Both the position numbers and the translations under genes were made by a program. Shown piece after piece: positions 1 through 8,320 of a stretch of 34,888 bases of DNA (positions are counted from its first letter, which is position 1; each line of letters begins with the position of its first letter). The stretch lies in assembly GCF_027920745.1 (NCBI RefSeq), contig NZ_JAQIBB010000051.1:1-34888 (forward strand). The letters are read 5' to 3'. The stretch is from Gallibacterium faecale (GTDB taxonomy: Bacteria > Pseudomonadota > Gammaproteobacteria > Enterobacterales > Pasteurellaceae). Below the pieces are notes generated by a model. It worked only from the letters and a program-made list of their open reading frames with translations. It was not told where the DNA came from and did not search any database.

Positions 1-60
1 TATAATCAAGGATTACCGCCAATTTTAGCGAAAAAAACCTATCAAGGACTGCTAATTTAG
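1..60 (+). CDS. 3' end of an unidentified gene (partial)
   Basis: The frame starting at base 1 is open for 19 codons and closes with TAG at 58-60. The visible tail reads approximately YNQGLPPILAKKTYQGLLI. It converges on kdsC, and the hairpin at 80-105 lies just after both stop codons, as expected at a real gene end. I do not recognise the family from so short a tail, and a chance open frame cannot be excluded. Confidence 0.45.
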   Translation, partial: YNQGLPPILAKKTYQGLLI

Positions 61-79
61 TGGATCACTACAAAAATAA

Positions 80-105
80 GAACACCGCGCAATGTGGCGG
101 TGTTC
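80..105. terminator. Hairpin terminator after kdsC (possibly bidirectional)
   Basis: GAACACCGC at 80-88 pairs with GCGGTGTTC at 97-105 (9 bp, 8-base loop). On the minus strand, which kdsC uses, it is followed by a T-rich run (TTATTTTTG), so it fits a rho-independent terminator for kdsD-kdsC. It also lies just after the plus-strand stop at 60 and could serve both directions. Confidence 0.75.
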
Positions 106-126
106 ATTCTAAAAAGATTGAGTTGA

Positions 127-669
127 TTATTGTGCCATTTTCTTCGCAGTATGAAGAAAACCTGTTGCTGATGTATAAATTTCAGCTTTTCCTTGTGCTG
201 CAAGGATCAAGTCAACGATTTCACGGAAAGCACCTTTTCCGCCCTGAGCTTGCGTAACATAATCGACTTTCGCTTTAATATATGCTTGTGCTTCGGCAAC
301 TGTTGCAGTCACCCCACAAACCGCAAATGCAGGTAAATCTACACTATCATCACCGATATATAACACTTCTTCTGGCGTTACGCCTGCTTGTTCAATTAAA
401 GATAAACAAGCACTCTCTTTTTCTAATTTACCAAGTAAAAATAGTGAAATACCTAAATCTTCAATCCGTTTACGTAACACTAATGAATCTCGTCCAGAAA
501 GTACGGCTACTTGCACGCCACTCTCTAATAACATTCTTGTTCCTAAACCATCACGTGCATTAAAGACTTTAAAAGCTTCGCCATTTTCACCATAATACAA
601 TGAGCCATCGGTCAGTACACCATCAACATCGGTAATGACTAATTTAATCTTCGCTAATTTATCCTGCAT
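127..669 (-). CDS. kdsC: 3-deoxy-D-manno-octulosonate 8-phosphate phosphatase
   Basis: KdsC hydrolyses Kdo-8-phosphate to Kdo, the inner-core sugar of lipopolysaccharide, in the cytoplasm. The 180-residue protein has the usual length for this HAD-superfamily C0 phosphatase. The nucleophile loop DVDGVLTDG carries Asp14 and Asp16 near the N terminus, and the late acidic motif GDDSVDLP is present. The ATG at 669 is preceded by a GAGGAAA ribosome-binding site. It lies 21 bases after the kdsD stop on the same strand, so the two Kdo genes probably form one transcript ending at the hairpin at 80-105. The usual lpt genes are not next to it on this side. Confidence 0.95.
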   Translation of the reverse strand: MQDKLAKIKLVITDVDGVLTDGSLYYGENGEAFKVFNARDGLGTRMLLESGVQVAVLSGRDSLVLRKRIEDLGISLFLLGKLEKESACLSLIEQAGVTPEEVLYIGDDSVDLPAFAVCGVTATVAEAQAYIKAKVDYVTQAQGGKGAFREIVDLILAAQGKAEIYTSATGFLHTAKKMAQ

Positions 670-690
670 ATTCTATTTTCCTCTTAATAT

Positions 691-1626
691 TTAACTTGAA
701 AATTCATATAGGCCAACCACTTGTTCCTGATCATCAACCACAACCAATGAATGAATTTTAAGTTGTCGCATATAATCTTCCGCTTGATCAAGATAGCTAT
801 TCTGATTAATCGTTTTTGGATGCGTCGTCATAAAATCACAAGCTTGTTTCTGTAATACAGCTTCACCATAACGGCTCATCGCACGACGAATATCACCATC
901 GGTAATAATGCCTTGTAATTTTCCTTGTTCCATAATGATAGCAACGCCCATTCTTCCTTCATTCATTACAGTTAAACAATCAAGGAAAGGCGTGTTAGCA
1001 GCAGCAAGAGGCAATTTTGTTTGCATCTTATCCCGCACTTTACATAATAAGCGGCGTCCCAAACTACCACCTGGATGAAATTTAGCAAAATCTTCTGCTT
1101 GGAAATTACGTGCTTTAATTAAAGATACCGCTAACGCATCACCTAAAGCCATCGTAACTAATACTGACGTGGTTGGTGCTAAATTGTTAGGACAAACCTC
1201 TCGTTCAACACTAATATCCATCACATAATCTGCGTGTTTAGCTAAGGTTGAATTAAGATTCCCTGTCATTGCAATAATTTTATTACCAAAATTTTTGAGA
1301 CTTGGAATCAACTTATTCACATCATCTGTTTCGCCACTATACGAAATCAATAATACGATATCGATTGGTTTTAACATTCCTAAGTCGCCATGAAAGGCTT
1401 CTGTTGGATGTAAAAAGAAACTTGGTGTTCCTGTTGAAGAAAAGGTCGCTACCATCTTTTTACCAACTAAACCAGATTTACCAATCCCACCAATCACTAA
1501 GCGACCTTCACAATGTAAAATCAATTCAACAATTTCAGCAAAATTTGCTGGTAATTGCTGTTGTAAACGCCCTAATGCTTGTTGTTCTACGGCCAACGTT
1601 TCTTTTGCAATTTGTAGATAATCCAT
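691..1626 (-). CDS. kdsD: D-arabinose 5-phosphate isomerase (KdsD/KpsF/GutQ family)
   Basis: The enzyme converts ribulose 5-phosphate to arabinose 5-phosphate, the first committed precursor of Kdo. It has an N-terminal SIS sugar-isomerase domain (GGIGKSGLVGKK, then the SGETDD region) and a C-terminal CBS-domain pair, the standard layout. The open frame extends to 1653, but I choose the ATG at 1626 because MDYLQIAKETL resembles the family N terminus and AAGGA sits about 8 bases upstream; this gives 311 residues. It is the first gene of the kdsD-kdsC unit and diverges from rnpB. Paralogues KpsF and GutQ share the fold; the neighbouring kdsC favours the KdsD role. Confidence 0.92.
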   Translation of the reverse strand: MDYLQIAKETLAVEQQALGRLQQQLPANFAEIVELILHCEGRLVIGGIGKSGLVGKKMVATFSSTGTPSFFLHPTEAFHGDLGMLKPIDIVLLISYSGETDDVNKLIPSLKNFGNKIIAMTGNLNSTLAKHADYVMDISVEREVCPNNLAPTTSVLVTMALGDALAVSLIKARNFQAEDFAKFHPGGSLGRRLLCKVRDKMQTKLPLAAANTPFLDCLTVMNEGRMGVAIIMEQGKLQGIITDGDIRRAMSRYGEAVLQKQACDFMTTHPKTINQNSYLDQAEDYMRQLKIHSLVVVDDQEQVVGLYEFSS

Positions 1627-1730
1627 ACGATATCCTTTACTCTGATTTTTCAAACAGGCTGTATTCTAATCATTAACGCTTAGAATTGCTAATTAAAAAG
1701 TTTCTACTATATTCTCGCGTAAAAATCCGT

Positions 1731-1736
1731 TATACT
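1731..1736 (+). promoter_or_regulatory. -10 element of the rnpB promoter
   Basis: TATACT (5/6 to TATAAT) ends seven bases before the first base of the RNase P RNA at 1743, the expected distance to a start point. I see no good -35 hexamer at 16-18 bases, so only the -10 is called. Confidence 0.5.
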
Positions 1737-1742
1737 GCGCGC

Positions 1743-2122
<380 letters not shown>

Positions 2123-2302
2123 TTTTATTTCACTTCAATCTCATTTTCTTATCAATCTTGAATAAAATTCATACTTATCGCTGTTAAAACCAACAAATAA
2201 ACGCTAAAATTTATATCTACATCACAAAAAAACGGTCTATACCAAGATCTTTCGCTATTTTGCTTTATCATACTTACCCGCTTTCATTTTAAGGAGTAAT
2301 TT

Positions 2303-3217
2303 ATGACAGCACATAAACGGATTAAAGCAATTCAAACTGAATTGGCGCAAGGGGAAAATCAAAATTTAGCAAATGCGCTCTATCAACTCTTAGCACAACA
2401 GCATTTCGCTGGAAAGCTCTCTGCTCAACAAGTAAATTCATTATGTAAAACCTTTCATTTCAGTGTAAATGAACTCGCACTCCAACTTCTCCCTGTTGCA
2501 GCTTGTTATGCAACTACTCCTGTTTCTGGATTTAATGTTGGTGCAATTGCCCATGGTTTAAGTGGTGCATTCTACTTTGGCGCAAATCAAGAGTTTTGCG
2601 ATGTTGCTATGCAACAAACCATTCATGCTGAGCAAAGCGCCATTTCCCATGCTTGGATGATGAATGAAGCGGCAATTAGTGCTGTTACAGTCAATTACAC
2701 TCCTTGTGGACACTGCCGTCAGTTTATGAATGAATTAAATAGTGCAGAACAACTCTATATTCATTTACCTCACGCACAAAATAACCGCTTACATCAATAC
2801 TTACCTGATGCTTTTGGTCCTAAAGATCTTGATATTCGGGAATGTTTATTTGATCCACATAATAATAAATTACAAATTGATACAAATGATGCTCTAGCAC
2901 AACAAGCTTTACTTGCGGCAAATCGCTCACACGCCCCTTATAGCCAGGCTTATTGTGGTGTGGCTGTTTTATTAGAAGATGACAGTGTATTTGCTGGTCG
3001 TTATGCAGAAAATGCTGCGTTTAATCCAAGTTTACCCGCATTACAAGTAGCGTTAAATGTTGTCCGCTTGTCAGGTTATCAAGATCAGGATGTGCTTAAA
3101 GTAGCCATGGTAGAAGCCCCAACCAAAATGCAACAAAAAACAATGGCAGAACAATTACTGCAAGCACTTAATCCAAAAATAGAATTGCAGTATTATGTCG
3201 CTAAAACTAGCCATTAA
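2303..3217 (+). CDS. cdd: Cytidine deaminase
   Basis: Cdd deaminates cytidine and deoxycytidine to uridine and deoxyuridine for pyrimidine salvage. The 304-residue protein matches the long E. coli-type dimer form (294 aa), with an active N-terminal catalytic domain and a degenerate C-terminal copy. The zinc site is clear: HAEQS with His108 and Glu110, and PCGHC with Cys135 and Cys138. The block NELNS, the DAFGPKDL stretch and AENAAFNP are all family hallmarks. AAGGAG sits 6 bases before the ATG. It appears monocistronic; downstream lies the repeat at 3252-3283, which may act as its terminator. Confidence 0.96.
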   Translation: MTAHKRIKAIQTELAQGENQNLANALYQLLAQQHFAGKLSAQQVNSLCKTFHFSVNELALQLLPVAACYATTPVSGFNVGAIAHGLSGAFYFGANQEFCDVAMQQTIHAEQSAISHAWMMNEAAISAVTVNYTPCGHCRQFMNELNSAEQLYIHLPHAQNNRLHQYLPDAFGPKDLDIRECLFDPHNNKLQIDTNDALAQQALLAANRSHAPYSQAYCGVAVLLEDDSVFAGRYAENAAFNPSLPALQVALNVVRLSGYQDQDVLKVAMVEAPTKMQQKTMAEQLLQALNPKIELQYYVAKTSH

Positions 3218-3251
3218 CTTTAATATTTTTAGATATTTTTGCGGTAATTAA

Positions 3252-3283
3252 CATTTAGGTTTCGCCCTCAAGGGCGACCTCCT
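3252..3283 (+). repeat. Left arm of a 32-bp inverted repeat bracketing fbp
   Basis: This 32-bp sequence matches the reverse complement of 4802-4833 at 31 of 32 positions. It contains its own small dyad (CGCCCT and AGGGCG around a 2-base loop). It starts 34 bases after the cdd stop; the other arm lies 78 bases beyond the lpxL stop, in the same orientation relative to the gene just transcribed, so a 3'-end or terminator role is possible. The rest of the gap before fbp is AT-rich, with a CRP-like site at 3416-3431. Confidence 0.85.
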
Positions 3284-3415
3284 ATTTTCCTTACCCTCAC
3301 CATCTTTCGAAACGAAACTTAAAAGTTTTTCCTCTAGCATATTGTAAATAATTACAACTGAAATAAGCTTTTTTAGTAATTTTCCCTAGATTCACACTTT
3401 TTCCAAAATAAATTT

Positions 3416-3431
3416 TGTGAGCTAAATCTCA
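3416..3431 (+). promoter_or_regulatory. CRP-like site upstream of fbp
   Basis: TGTGA, six bases, then TCTCA matches the CRP half-sites TGTGA-N6-TCACA at 9 of 10 positions, and the flanks are A/T-rich (TTT before, TTTTTTT after). It lies about 92 bases before the fbp start codon. Catabolite control of a gluconeogenic gene would make sense, but that is inference from the motif. Confidence 0.45.
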
Positions 3432-3522
3432 TTTTTTTATTTTATCCTCAAAAATTTTTATAAACTTTATCAAAAAATGTTATCTTTTATAGGTGATTTC
3501 TCACTCTACAACAAGGTTCATT

Positions 3523-4527
3523 ATGAAAACTCTAGGTCAATTTATTGTTGAAAAACAAGCCGAATATCCTAATGCTAAAGGTGAGCTTAGTGGTATTCTT
3601 TCTTCTATCCGTTTAGTTGCAAAAATCATCCATCGTGACATTAACAAAGCTGGTTTAAACAACGATATTATCGGAAATTCAGGAATCCAAAATGTGCAAG
3701 GTGAAGCACAAATGAAATTAGATGCGTTTGCACACGAAAAAATGAAAGCCGCATTAATTTCTCGTGATGAAGTTGCAGGTTTCGGTTCGGAAGAAGAAGA
3801 AAACTTTATTGCATTTAATACCGAACGTGGTCGTAACGCCAAATATATTATTCTTACAGATCCATTAGATGGTTCATCTAATATTGATGTCAACGTAGCC
3901 GTAGGTACTATTTTCTCTATCTACCGTCGTATTTCACCAATTGGTCAACCTGTGACAATGGAAGACTTTTTACAACCAGGTAATCGTCAAGTTGCTGCAG
4001 GTTATATCGTTTATGGATCTTCTACTATGCTCGTTTATACGACCGGTAATGGGGTAAATGGTTTTACATATGATCCATCCTTAGGCGTATTCATTCTTTC
4101 ACATGAAAATATCAGAATTCCTCAAGATGGTTCTTGCTACTCTATTAATGAAGGTCACTATCTAAAATTCCCAATGGGTGTCAAAAAATACATTAAATAT
4201 TGCCAAGAAGAAGATAATGCAACCAAACGCCCATACACTTCTCGCTATATTGGTTCATTAGTTTCTGACTTCCACCGTAATATGCTTAAAGGTGGGATCT
4301 ATATTTATCCAACAACAACCCGTTATCCAAATGGTAAATTACGTTTATTATACGAAGGTAACCCAATGGCATTCCTTGCTGAACAAGCTGGTGGTTTAGC
4401 GACAGATGGTTATAGACGTATTTTAGATATTCAACCAACAGAGCTACACCAACGCACTCCGCTCTTTATTGGTTCAAAAAATATGGTGGAAAAAGCTCAC
4501 GAATTTATGACTGAATTTAAAGAGTAA
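3523..4527 (+). CDS. fbp: Fructose-1,6-bisphosphatase class I
   Basis: Fbp hydrolyses fructose 1,6-bisphosphate to fructose 6-phosphate, the irreversible gluconeogenic step. The protein is 334 residues, as in E. coli. Metal- and substrate-binding signatures are visible: GSEEEE, the loop TDPLDGSSNIDVN, SRYIGSLVSDFHRN, KGGIYIYP, and the late KLRLLYEGNPMAFLAEQAGG. The open frame runs back to 3493, but MKTLGQFIVEKQ at 3523 aligns with the family start and ACAAGG lies just upstream. It is flanked by inverted repeats (3252-3283 and 4802-4833), has a CRP-like site upstream, and ends at a strong hairpin at 4542-4564. Confidence 0.96.
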   Translation: MKTLGQFIVEKQAEYPNAKGELSGILSSIRLVAKIIHRDINKAGLNNDIIGNSGIQNVQGEAQMKLDAFAHEKMKAALISRDEVAGFGSEEEENFIAFNTERGRNAKYIILTDPLDGSSNIDVNVAVGTIFSIYRRISPIGQPVTMEDFLQPGNRQVAAGYIVYGSSTMLVYTTGNGVNGFTYDPSLGVFILSHENIRIPQDGSCYSINEGHYLKFPMGVKKYIKYCQEEDNATKRPYTSRYIGSLVSDFHRNMLKGGIYIYPTTTRYPNGKLRLLYEGNPMAFLAEQAGGLATDGYRRILDIQPTELHQRTPLFIGSKNMVEKAHEFMTEFKE

Positions 4528-4541
4528 TCTTTGATAAAAAT

Positions 4542-4564
4542 ATCGCCCTGCTTAGCAGGGCGAT
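4542..4564 (+). terminator. Rho-independent terminator of fbp
   Basis: ATCGCCCTGC (4542-4551) pairs perfectly with GCAGGGCGAT (4555-4564) around a 3-base loop, 14 bases after the fbp stop. Only a short T stretch follows. Confidence 0.8.
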
Positions 4565-4622
4565 TTCAGAGCGCTAACAAATCTACAATTAATCACAAAT
4601 CTTAATAAATGTCTCATGGGTT

Positions 4623-4759
4623 CCCTCTCATACTTGCCCGAATGCAAATAAGATTTTCAGGCAAAAAAAGTGATCATTTTTCGAACGGAGTGAGAAAAAT
4701 CTCTGTTTTTTGCCGCCCGGAAAATCTTATTGGAATGAGGAGTAGCAAGTGTGCGAGGG
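4623..4759. repeat. Imperfect palindrome of about 137 bp, intergenic
   Basis: Nested arms pair in register: CCCTC (4623-4627) with GAGGG (4755-4759); ACTTGC (4632-4637) with GCAAGT (4745-4750); AATAAGATTTTC (4647-4658) with GAAAATCTTATT (4720-4731); GCAAAAAA (4661-4668) with TTTTTTGC (4706-4713); ATTTTT (4676-4681) with AAAAAT (4695-4700), leaving a loop near 4683-4692. Such nesting over 137 bases is not chance. It could be a small non-autonomous mobile element or an RNA hairpin. A 69-codon open frame crossing it is explained by the palindrome, not by a protein. Confidence 0.8.
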
Positions 4760-4773
4760 CGTATTTTCTTTTG

Positions 4774-4833
4774 CCTCCTTTTCGTTATACGAGTAAAGAA
4801 AAGGAGGTCGCCCTTTAGGGCGAAACCTAAATG
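4774..4833. repeat. Hairpin plus right arm of the fbp-flanking inverted repeat
   Basis: CCTCCTTTTC (4774-4783) pairs with GAAAAGGAGG (4798-4807), a perfect 10-bp stem. Overlapping it, 4802-4833 is the reverse complement of 3252-3283 at 31 of 32 positions and holds the CGCCCT/AGGGCG dyad. It follows directly after the palindrome at 4623-4759, so 4623-4833 may be one composite element of which the left side of fbp keeps only the end. On the minus strand it lies after lpxL and may act as its terminator. Confidence 0.8.
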
Positions 4834-4911
4834 CTAGTTAAAAGAAAAATATCTAAAAAATATAAATAGACTTTATCATCAAACTGTATTGCACTGCTAA
4901 GTAGAGATTAT

Positions 4912-5841
4912 TTAATACAAACTTTCCTCACCTTCAGGTCGCGTTTTAAAACGACGATGTAGCCACATATATAGCGAAGGATCTTTACGAATTTCCATCT
5001 CAATCGCTTGATTAACACGTGTTGCTATTTGTTCCTCATTTTCACAATCTTGTAGATCGATTGGTGTAGAAATGGATACAGTATAACCAGAATGATCGTG
5101 ATGACGTAACGGTGCAAATGGGATAACTAAACTCTCTGGACTTGCTTTAGTCAAAAATGCAGTGCCTGTCGTTGTTGCGGCTTTTTCTACGGCAAAAAAT
5201 GGTACAAACACAGCACTCTTGCGCCCATAATCATGATCTGGAGCATACCAGATAGTTTCCCCTTGTTTTAATGCTCGAATCATACCTCGCAAATTATGGC
5301 GATCCAGCATATCCTTATTAGAACGTAATCGTCCCTTAGTCTGAATCCAATCAAATAATGGGTTATCATTAGGACGATAAACACCAACACCTTGATGATG
5401 AATCCCTATAATTCTTGCCCCTAATTCCAAAGTTAAAAAATGAATACCAATTAGAATAATCCCTTTTTTCGGTGCAGTTGTCAGATATTCCAGCCCTTCC
5501 ACTTTCGACCATTTTTTAATCCGACGATCCGACCAAAACCACGCCATCCCTGTTTCAATAATTGCCATACCGATAGCATCAATATTTTTTTGTAATAAGT
5601 TTTCTTTCTCAGCTTCCGTATATTCAGGAAAACAAAGTTCAATATTACGGCGAGCAATCGCTAAACGGCGCTGGCCAAATTTAAATTTGACAAATAAGCG
5701 TCCCAGACCATGACCAATTTTGACTAGCCAACGATAAGGCAACAAGAGTAGCGCACGAAAAATGAGTAAACCTAACCAAAGTAACCAATATTTTGGCAAT
5801 AAAAAGGAGAGCTTAAACGTTGGTAATTGTTTATTTTTCAT
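4912..5841 (-). CDS. lpxL: Lauroyl acyltransferase of lipid A synthesis (LpxL/HtrB)
   Basis: LpxL adds a secondary acyl chain from acyl-ACP to Kdo2-lipid IVA at the cytoplasmic face of the inner membrane. The 309-residue protein matches E. coli LpxL throughout: an N-terminal hydrophobic segment (residues about 17-36), the catalytic HX4E motif His134/Glu139 in HFLTLE, then YRPNDNP, APDHDYG, SVFVPFFAVE, and the C-terminal MWLHRRFKTRPEGE. It diverges from hldE with a 121-base gap, so two lipopolysaccharide genes share a regulatory region. LpxM is a related family, but these motifs favour LpxL. Confidence 0.94.
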   Translation of the reverse strand: MKNKQLPTFKLSFLLPKYWLLWLGLLIFRALLLLPYRWLVKIGHGLGRLFVKFKFGQRRLAIARRNIELCFPEYTEAEKENLLQKNIDAIGMAIIETGMAWFWSDRRIKKWSKVEGLEYLTTAPKKGIILIGIHFLTLELGARIIGIHHQGVGVYRPNDNPLFDWIQTKGRLRSNKDMLDRHNLRGMIRALKQGETIWYAPDHDYGRKSAVFVPFFAVEKAATTTGTAFLTKASPESLVIPFAPLRHHDHSGYTVSISTPIDLQDCENEEQIATRVNQAIEMEIRKDPSLYMWLHRRFKTRPEGEESLY

Positions 5842-5962
5842 TGATTACAACAGATAAATAATGAACAAAATGGCATTATTTTAGCGGAAAGCCAGAGAAA
5901 TAGCATTAATCTTGGGGTGAGTATGGTAAAATCTGGCGCAAAATTTTCATTGGAGAAGCAAG

Positions 5963-7390
5963 ATGATCGAATATTCAACTCAATTTACTCGAGCTAAAGT
6001 TTTAGTTTTAGGGGATGTTATGCTGGATCGTTACTGGTTTGGTGCCACTAATCGTATTTCCCCTGAAGCCCCAGTACCTGTCGTGAAAGTACAACAAAAT
6101 GAAGAACGCGCTGGCGGTGCCGCTAACGTTGCAATGAATATTGCCAGCTTAAATGTGCCGATTAAATTATTAGGTATGATTGGGCAAGATGAAACTGGGC
6201 AAGCATTACAAAATCTATTAGCAAAAGATAAAATTGAGTGTGATTTTGTTGCCTTATCTTCTCATCCTACTATTACTAAATTACGTATTTTGTCACGTCA
6301 TCAACAATTATTACGTTTAGATTTTGAAGAAAATTTTCATCATGTTGACTCTACTGAGTTGCTACAAAAACTTACACAGCATATTTCTCAATACGGTGCA
6401 TTAGTCCTGTCTGATTATGGTAAAGGTACCTTGGCTGAAGTACAAAAAATGATCCAAATTGCACGTCAAGCTAATGTTCCAGTCTTAATTGATCCGAAAG
6501 GTACTGATTTTGAACGCTACCGTGGTGCGACTTTACTCACGCCGAATATGTCGGAGTTTGAAGCCGTAGTTGGTGTATGCCACAGTGAAGAAGAGATTGT
6601 GAATAAAGGACTAGCTTTAATTAAACAGCTTGATCTCAATGCGTTATTAGTTACTCGTTCTGAAAAAGGAATGACATTAATTCGTCCTGACCAGCCAGCA
6701 TTCCATTTACCAACACAAGCGCAAGAAGTCTTTGATGTAACCGGGGCTGGTGATACTGTGATTAGCGTATTAGCCACTGCCATTGCTGATGGACAAAGCC
6801 TTGAAGAAGCTTGTTACCTTTCAAATGTTGCAGCAGGTATTGTTGTCGGTAAGTTAGGTACTTCTACTGTATCAGAAGTGGAATTAGAGAATGCTATTCA
6901 TCGCCGTACAGAACATGGTTTCGGTATTATGACCGAACAAGAATTAAAACAGGCTGTTGCTAAGGCAAAAGCACGTGGTGAAAAAATTGTGATGACTAAC
7001 GGTTGCTTTGATATTTTGCACCCTGGTCATGTTTCTTATTTAGCTAATGCAAGAAAACTTGGCGATCGTTTAATTGTTGCAGTGAATTCTGATGCTTCCA
7101 TTAAGCGATTAAAAGGCGATCAACGTCCAATTAATGATTTAGCAACGAGGATGTCTGTATTAGCAGGTTTAGCCTCAGTTGACTGGTTAGTTGCATTTGA
7201 AGAAGAAACACCGCAACGTTTAATTGGCGAAATTTTACCTGATTTATTGGTCAAAGGTGGTGATTATAAACCTGAAGAAATTGCAGGCAGTAAAGAAGTT
7301 TGGGCAAATGGTGGTGATGTCAAAGTACTTAACTTTGAAAATGGCTACTCTACCAGTAATATGATCAAAAAAATCCAATCTTTAAAATAA
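5963..7390 (+). CDS. hldE: Bifunctional heptose 7-phosphate kinase / heptose 1-phosphate adenylyltransferase
   Basis: HldE makes ADP-heptose for the lipopolysaccharide inner core by phosphorylating heptose 7-phosphate at C1 and later adenylylating heptose 1-phosphate. Both domains are present in one 475-residue chain: an N-terminal ribokinase-type domain (DRYWFG, SPEAPVPVV, GGAANVA and the catalytic DVTGAGDT) and a C-terminal nucleotidyltransferase domain with TNGCFDILHPGH and KGGDY. TTGGAG lies upstream of the ATG. xthA follows 14 bases downstream on the same strand, suggesting co-transcription. Confidence 0.97.
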   Translation: MIEYSTQFTRAKVLVLGDVMLDRYWFGATNRISPEAPVPVVKVQQNEERAGGAANVAMNIASLNVPIKLLGMIGQDETGQALQNLLAKDKIECDFVALSSHPTITKLRILSRHQQLLRLDFEENFHHVDSTELLQKLTQHISQYGALVLSDYGKGTLAEVQKMIQIARQANVPVLIDPKGTDFERYRGATLLTPNMSEFEAVVGVCHSEEEIVNKGLALIKQLDLNALLVTRSEKGMTLIRPDQPAFHLPTQAQEVFDVTGAGDTVISVLATAIADGQSLEEACYLSNVAAGIVVGKLGTSTVSEVELENAIHRRTEHGFGIMTEQELKQAVAKAKARGEKIVMTNGCFDILHPGHVSYLANARKLGDRLIVAVNSDASIKRLKGDQRPINDLATRMSVLAGLASVDWLVAFEEETPQRLIGEILPDLLVKGGDYKPEEIAGSKEVWANGGDVKVLNFENGYSTSNMIKKIQSLK

Positions 7391-7404
7391 CTTATTGAGG
7401 TGTT

Positions 7405-8208
7405 ATGAAGTTTATTTCATTTAATATTAATGGGTTGCGAGCAAGACCACATCAGCTTCATCAATTAATCGAACAATACCAACCTGATGTACTTGGTTTA
7501 CAAGAGATTAAAGTCGCGGACGAAGCTTTTCCTCATGAAATCGTTGCTGATCTGGGTTACCACGTTTTCTATCACGGACAAAAAAGCCATTATGGTGTAG
7601 CATTATTGACCAAACAAGAGCCTATTGCGGTACATAAGGGCTTCCCTACTGATGAGGCTGATGCTCAACGCCGCATTATTATGGCTGATTTAGCGACTCC
7701 TTTTGGGCAATTAACTGTGATCAATGGTTATTTCCCACAAGGTGAAAATCGTGATCATGAAATAAAATTTCCAGCTAAACAGAAATTCTATCAAGATTTA
7801 CACCATTATTTATTAAATGAACACAATCCAGATAATCCGATTGTCATTATGGGAGATATGAATATTAGTCCAACTGATTTAGATATTGGTATTGGTGAAG
7901 AAAATCGTAAACGTTGGCTACGAACTGGGAAATGTTCCTTTTTACCAGAAGAACGCGAATGGTTAGAAAAGCTATATCAATATGGTCTAGTAGATACATT
8001 CCGTGCTTTACATCCAACTGTAAATGATAAATTCTCGTGGTTTGATTATCGTTCTAAAGGATTTGATGATAATCGTGGTTTACGTATCGATTTGATCTTA
8101 GCAAGTCAGACATTAGCTGAACGTTGTACTGCTGCAGGAATTGCTTTAGATATTCGTGCAATGGAAAAACCATCTGACCACGCACCAATTTGGTCTGTAT
8201 TTGAGTAA
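7405..8208 (+). CDS. xthA: Exonuclease III (AP endonuclease)
   Basis: XthA incises abasic sites and removes 3' blocks in base-excision repair. The 267-residue protein has the full EEP-fold signature: NINGLRAR, LQEIKV with Glu34, INGYFPQGENRDHE, MGDMNI, LRIDLIL and the terminal SDHAPIW with the catalytic His. The ATG has TTGAGG 5 bases upstream. It follows hldE closely, so repair and lipopolysaccharide genes probably share a message here. A 12-bp perfect hairpin begins just after its stop codon. Confidence 0.96.
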   Translation: MKFISFNINGLRARPHQLHQLIEQYQPDVLGLQEIKVADEAFPHEIVADLGYHVFYHGQKSHYGVALLTKQEPIAVHKGFPTDEADAQRRIIMADLATPFGQLTVINGYFPQGENRDHEIKFPAKQKFYQDLHHYLLNEHNPDNPIVIMGDMNISPTDLDIGIGEENRKRWLRTGKCSFLPEEREWLEKLYQYGLVDTFRALHPTVNDKFSWFDYRSKGFDDNRGLRIDLILASQTLAERCTAAGIALDIRAMEKPSDHAPIWSVFE

Positions 8209-8213
8209 TAGTA

Positions 8214-8241
8214 AAATGCATAGCTGGAAAGCTATGCATTT
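8214..8241. terminator. Hairpin after xthA
   Basis: AAATGCATAGCT (8214-8225) and AGCTATGCATTT (8230-8241) form a perfect 12-bp stem with a GGAA loop, between convergent xthA and the AraC-type gene. The T tract is short, so it may act in both directions or be weak. Confidence 0.7.
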
Positions 8242-8320
8242 CAGTTTGCTGACAAAGTCCATTTAATGTTATGTTTTTCAGATATTTTATCGCGCTATAC
8301 ACCTATCTTTCTCTAAACAC

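Noticed and set aside
4609..4818. 69-codon open frame on the plus strand
   Set aside because: It runs through both arms of the long palindrome and into the repeat arm; no ribosome-binding site or recognisable domain. The structure explains the openness.
7405..8302. Minus-strand open frame 8054-8302 and other frames antisense to xthA, hldE, sppA and dgt
   Set aside because: They overlap well-supported genes and have no domain signatures or ribosome-binding sites.
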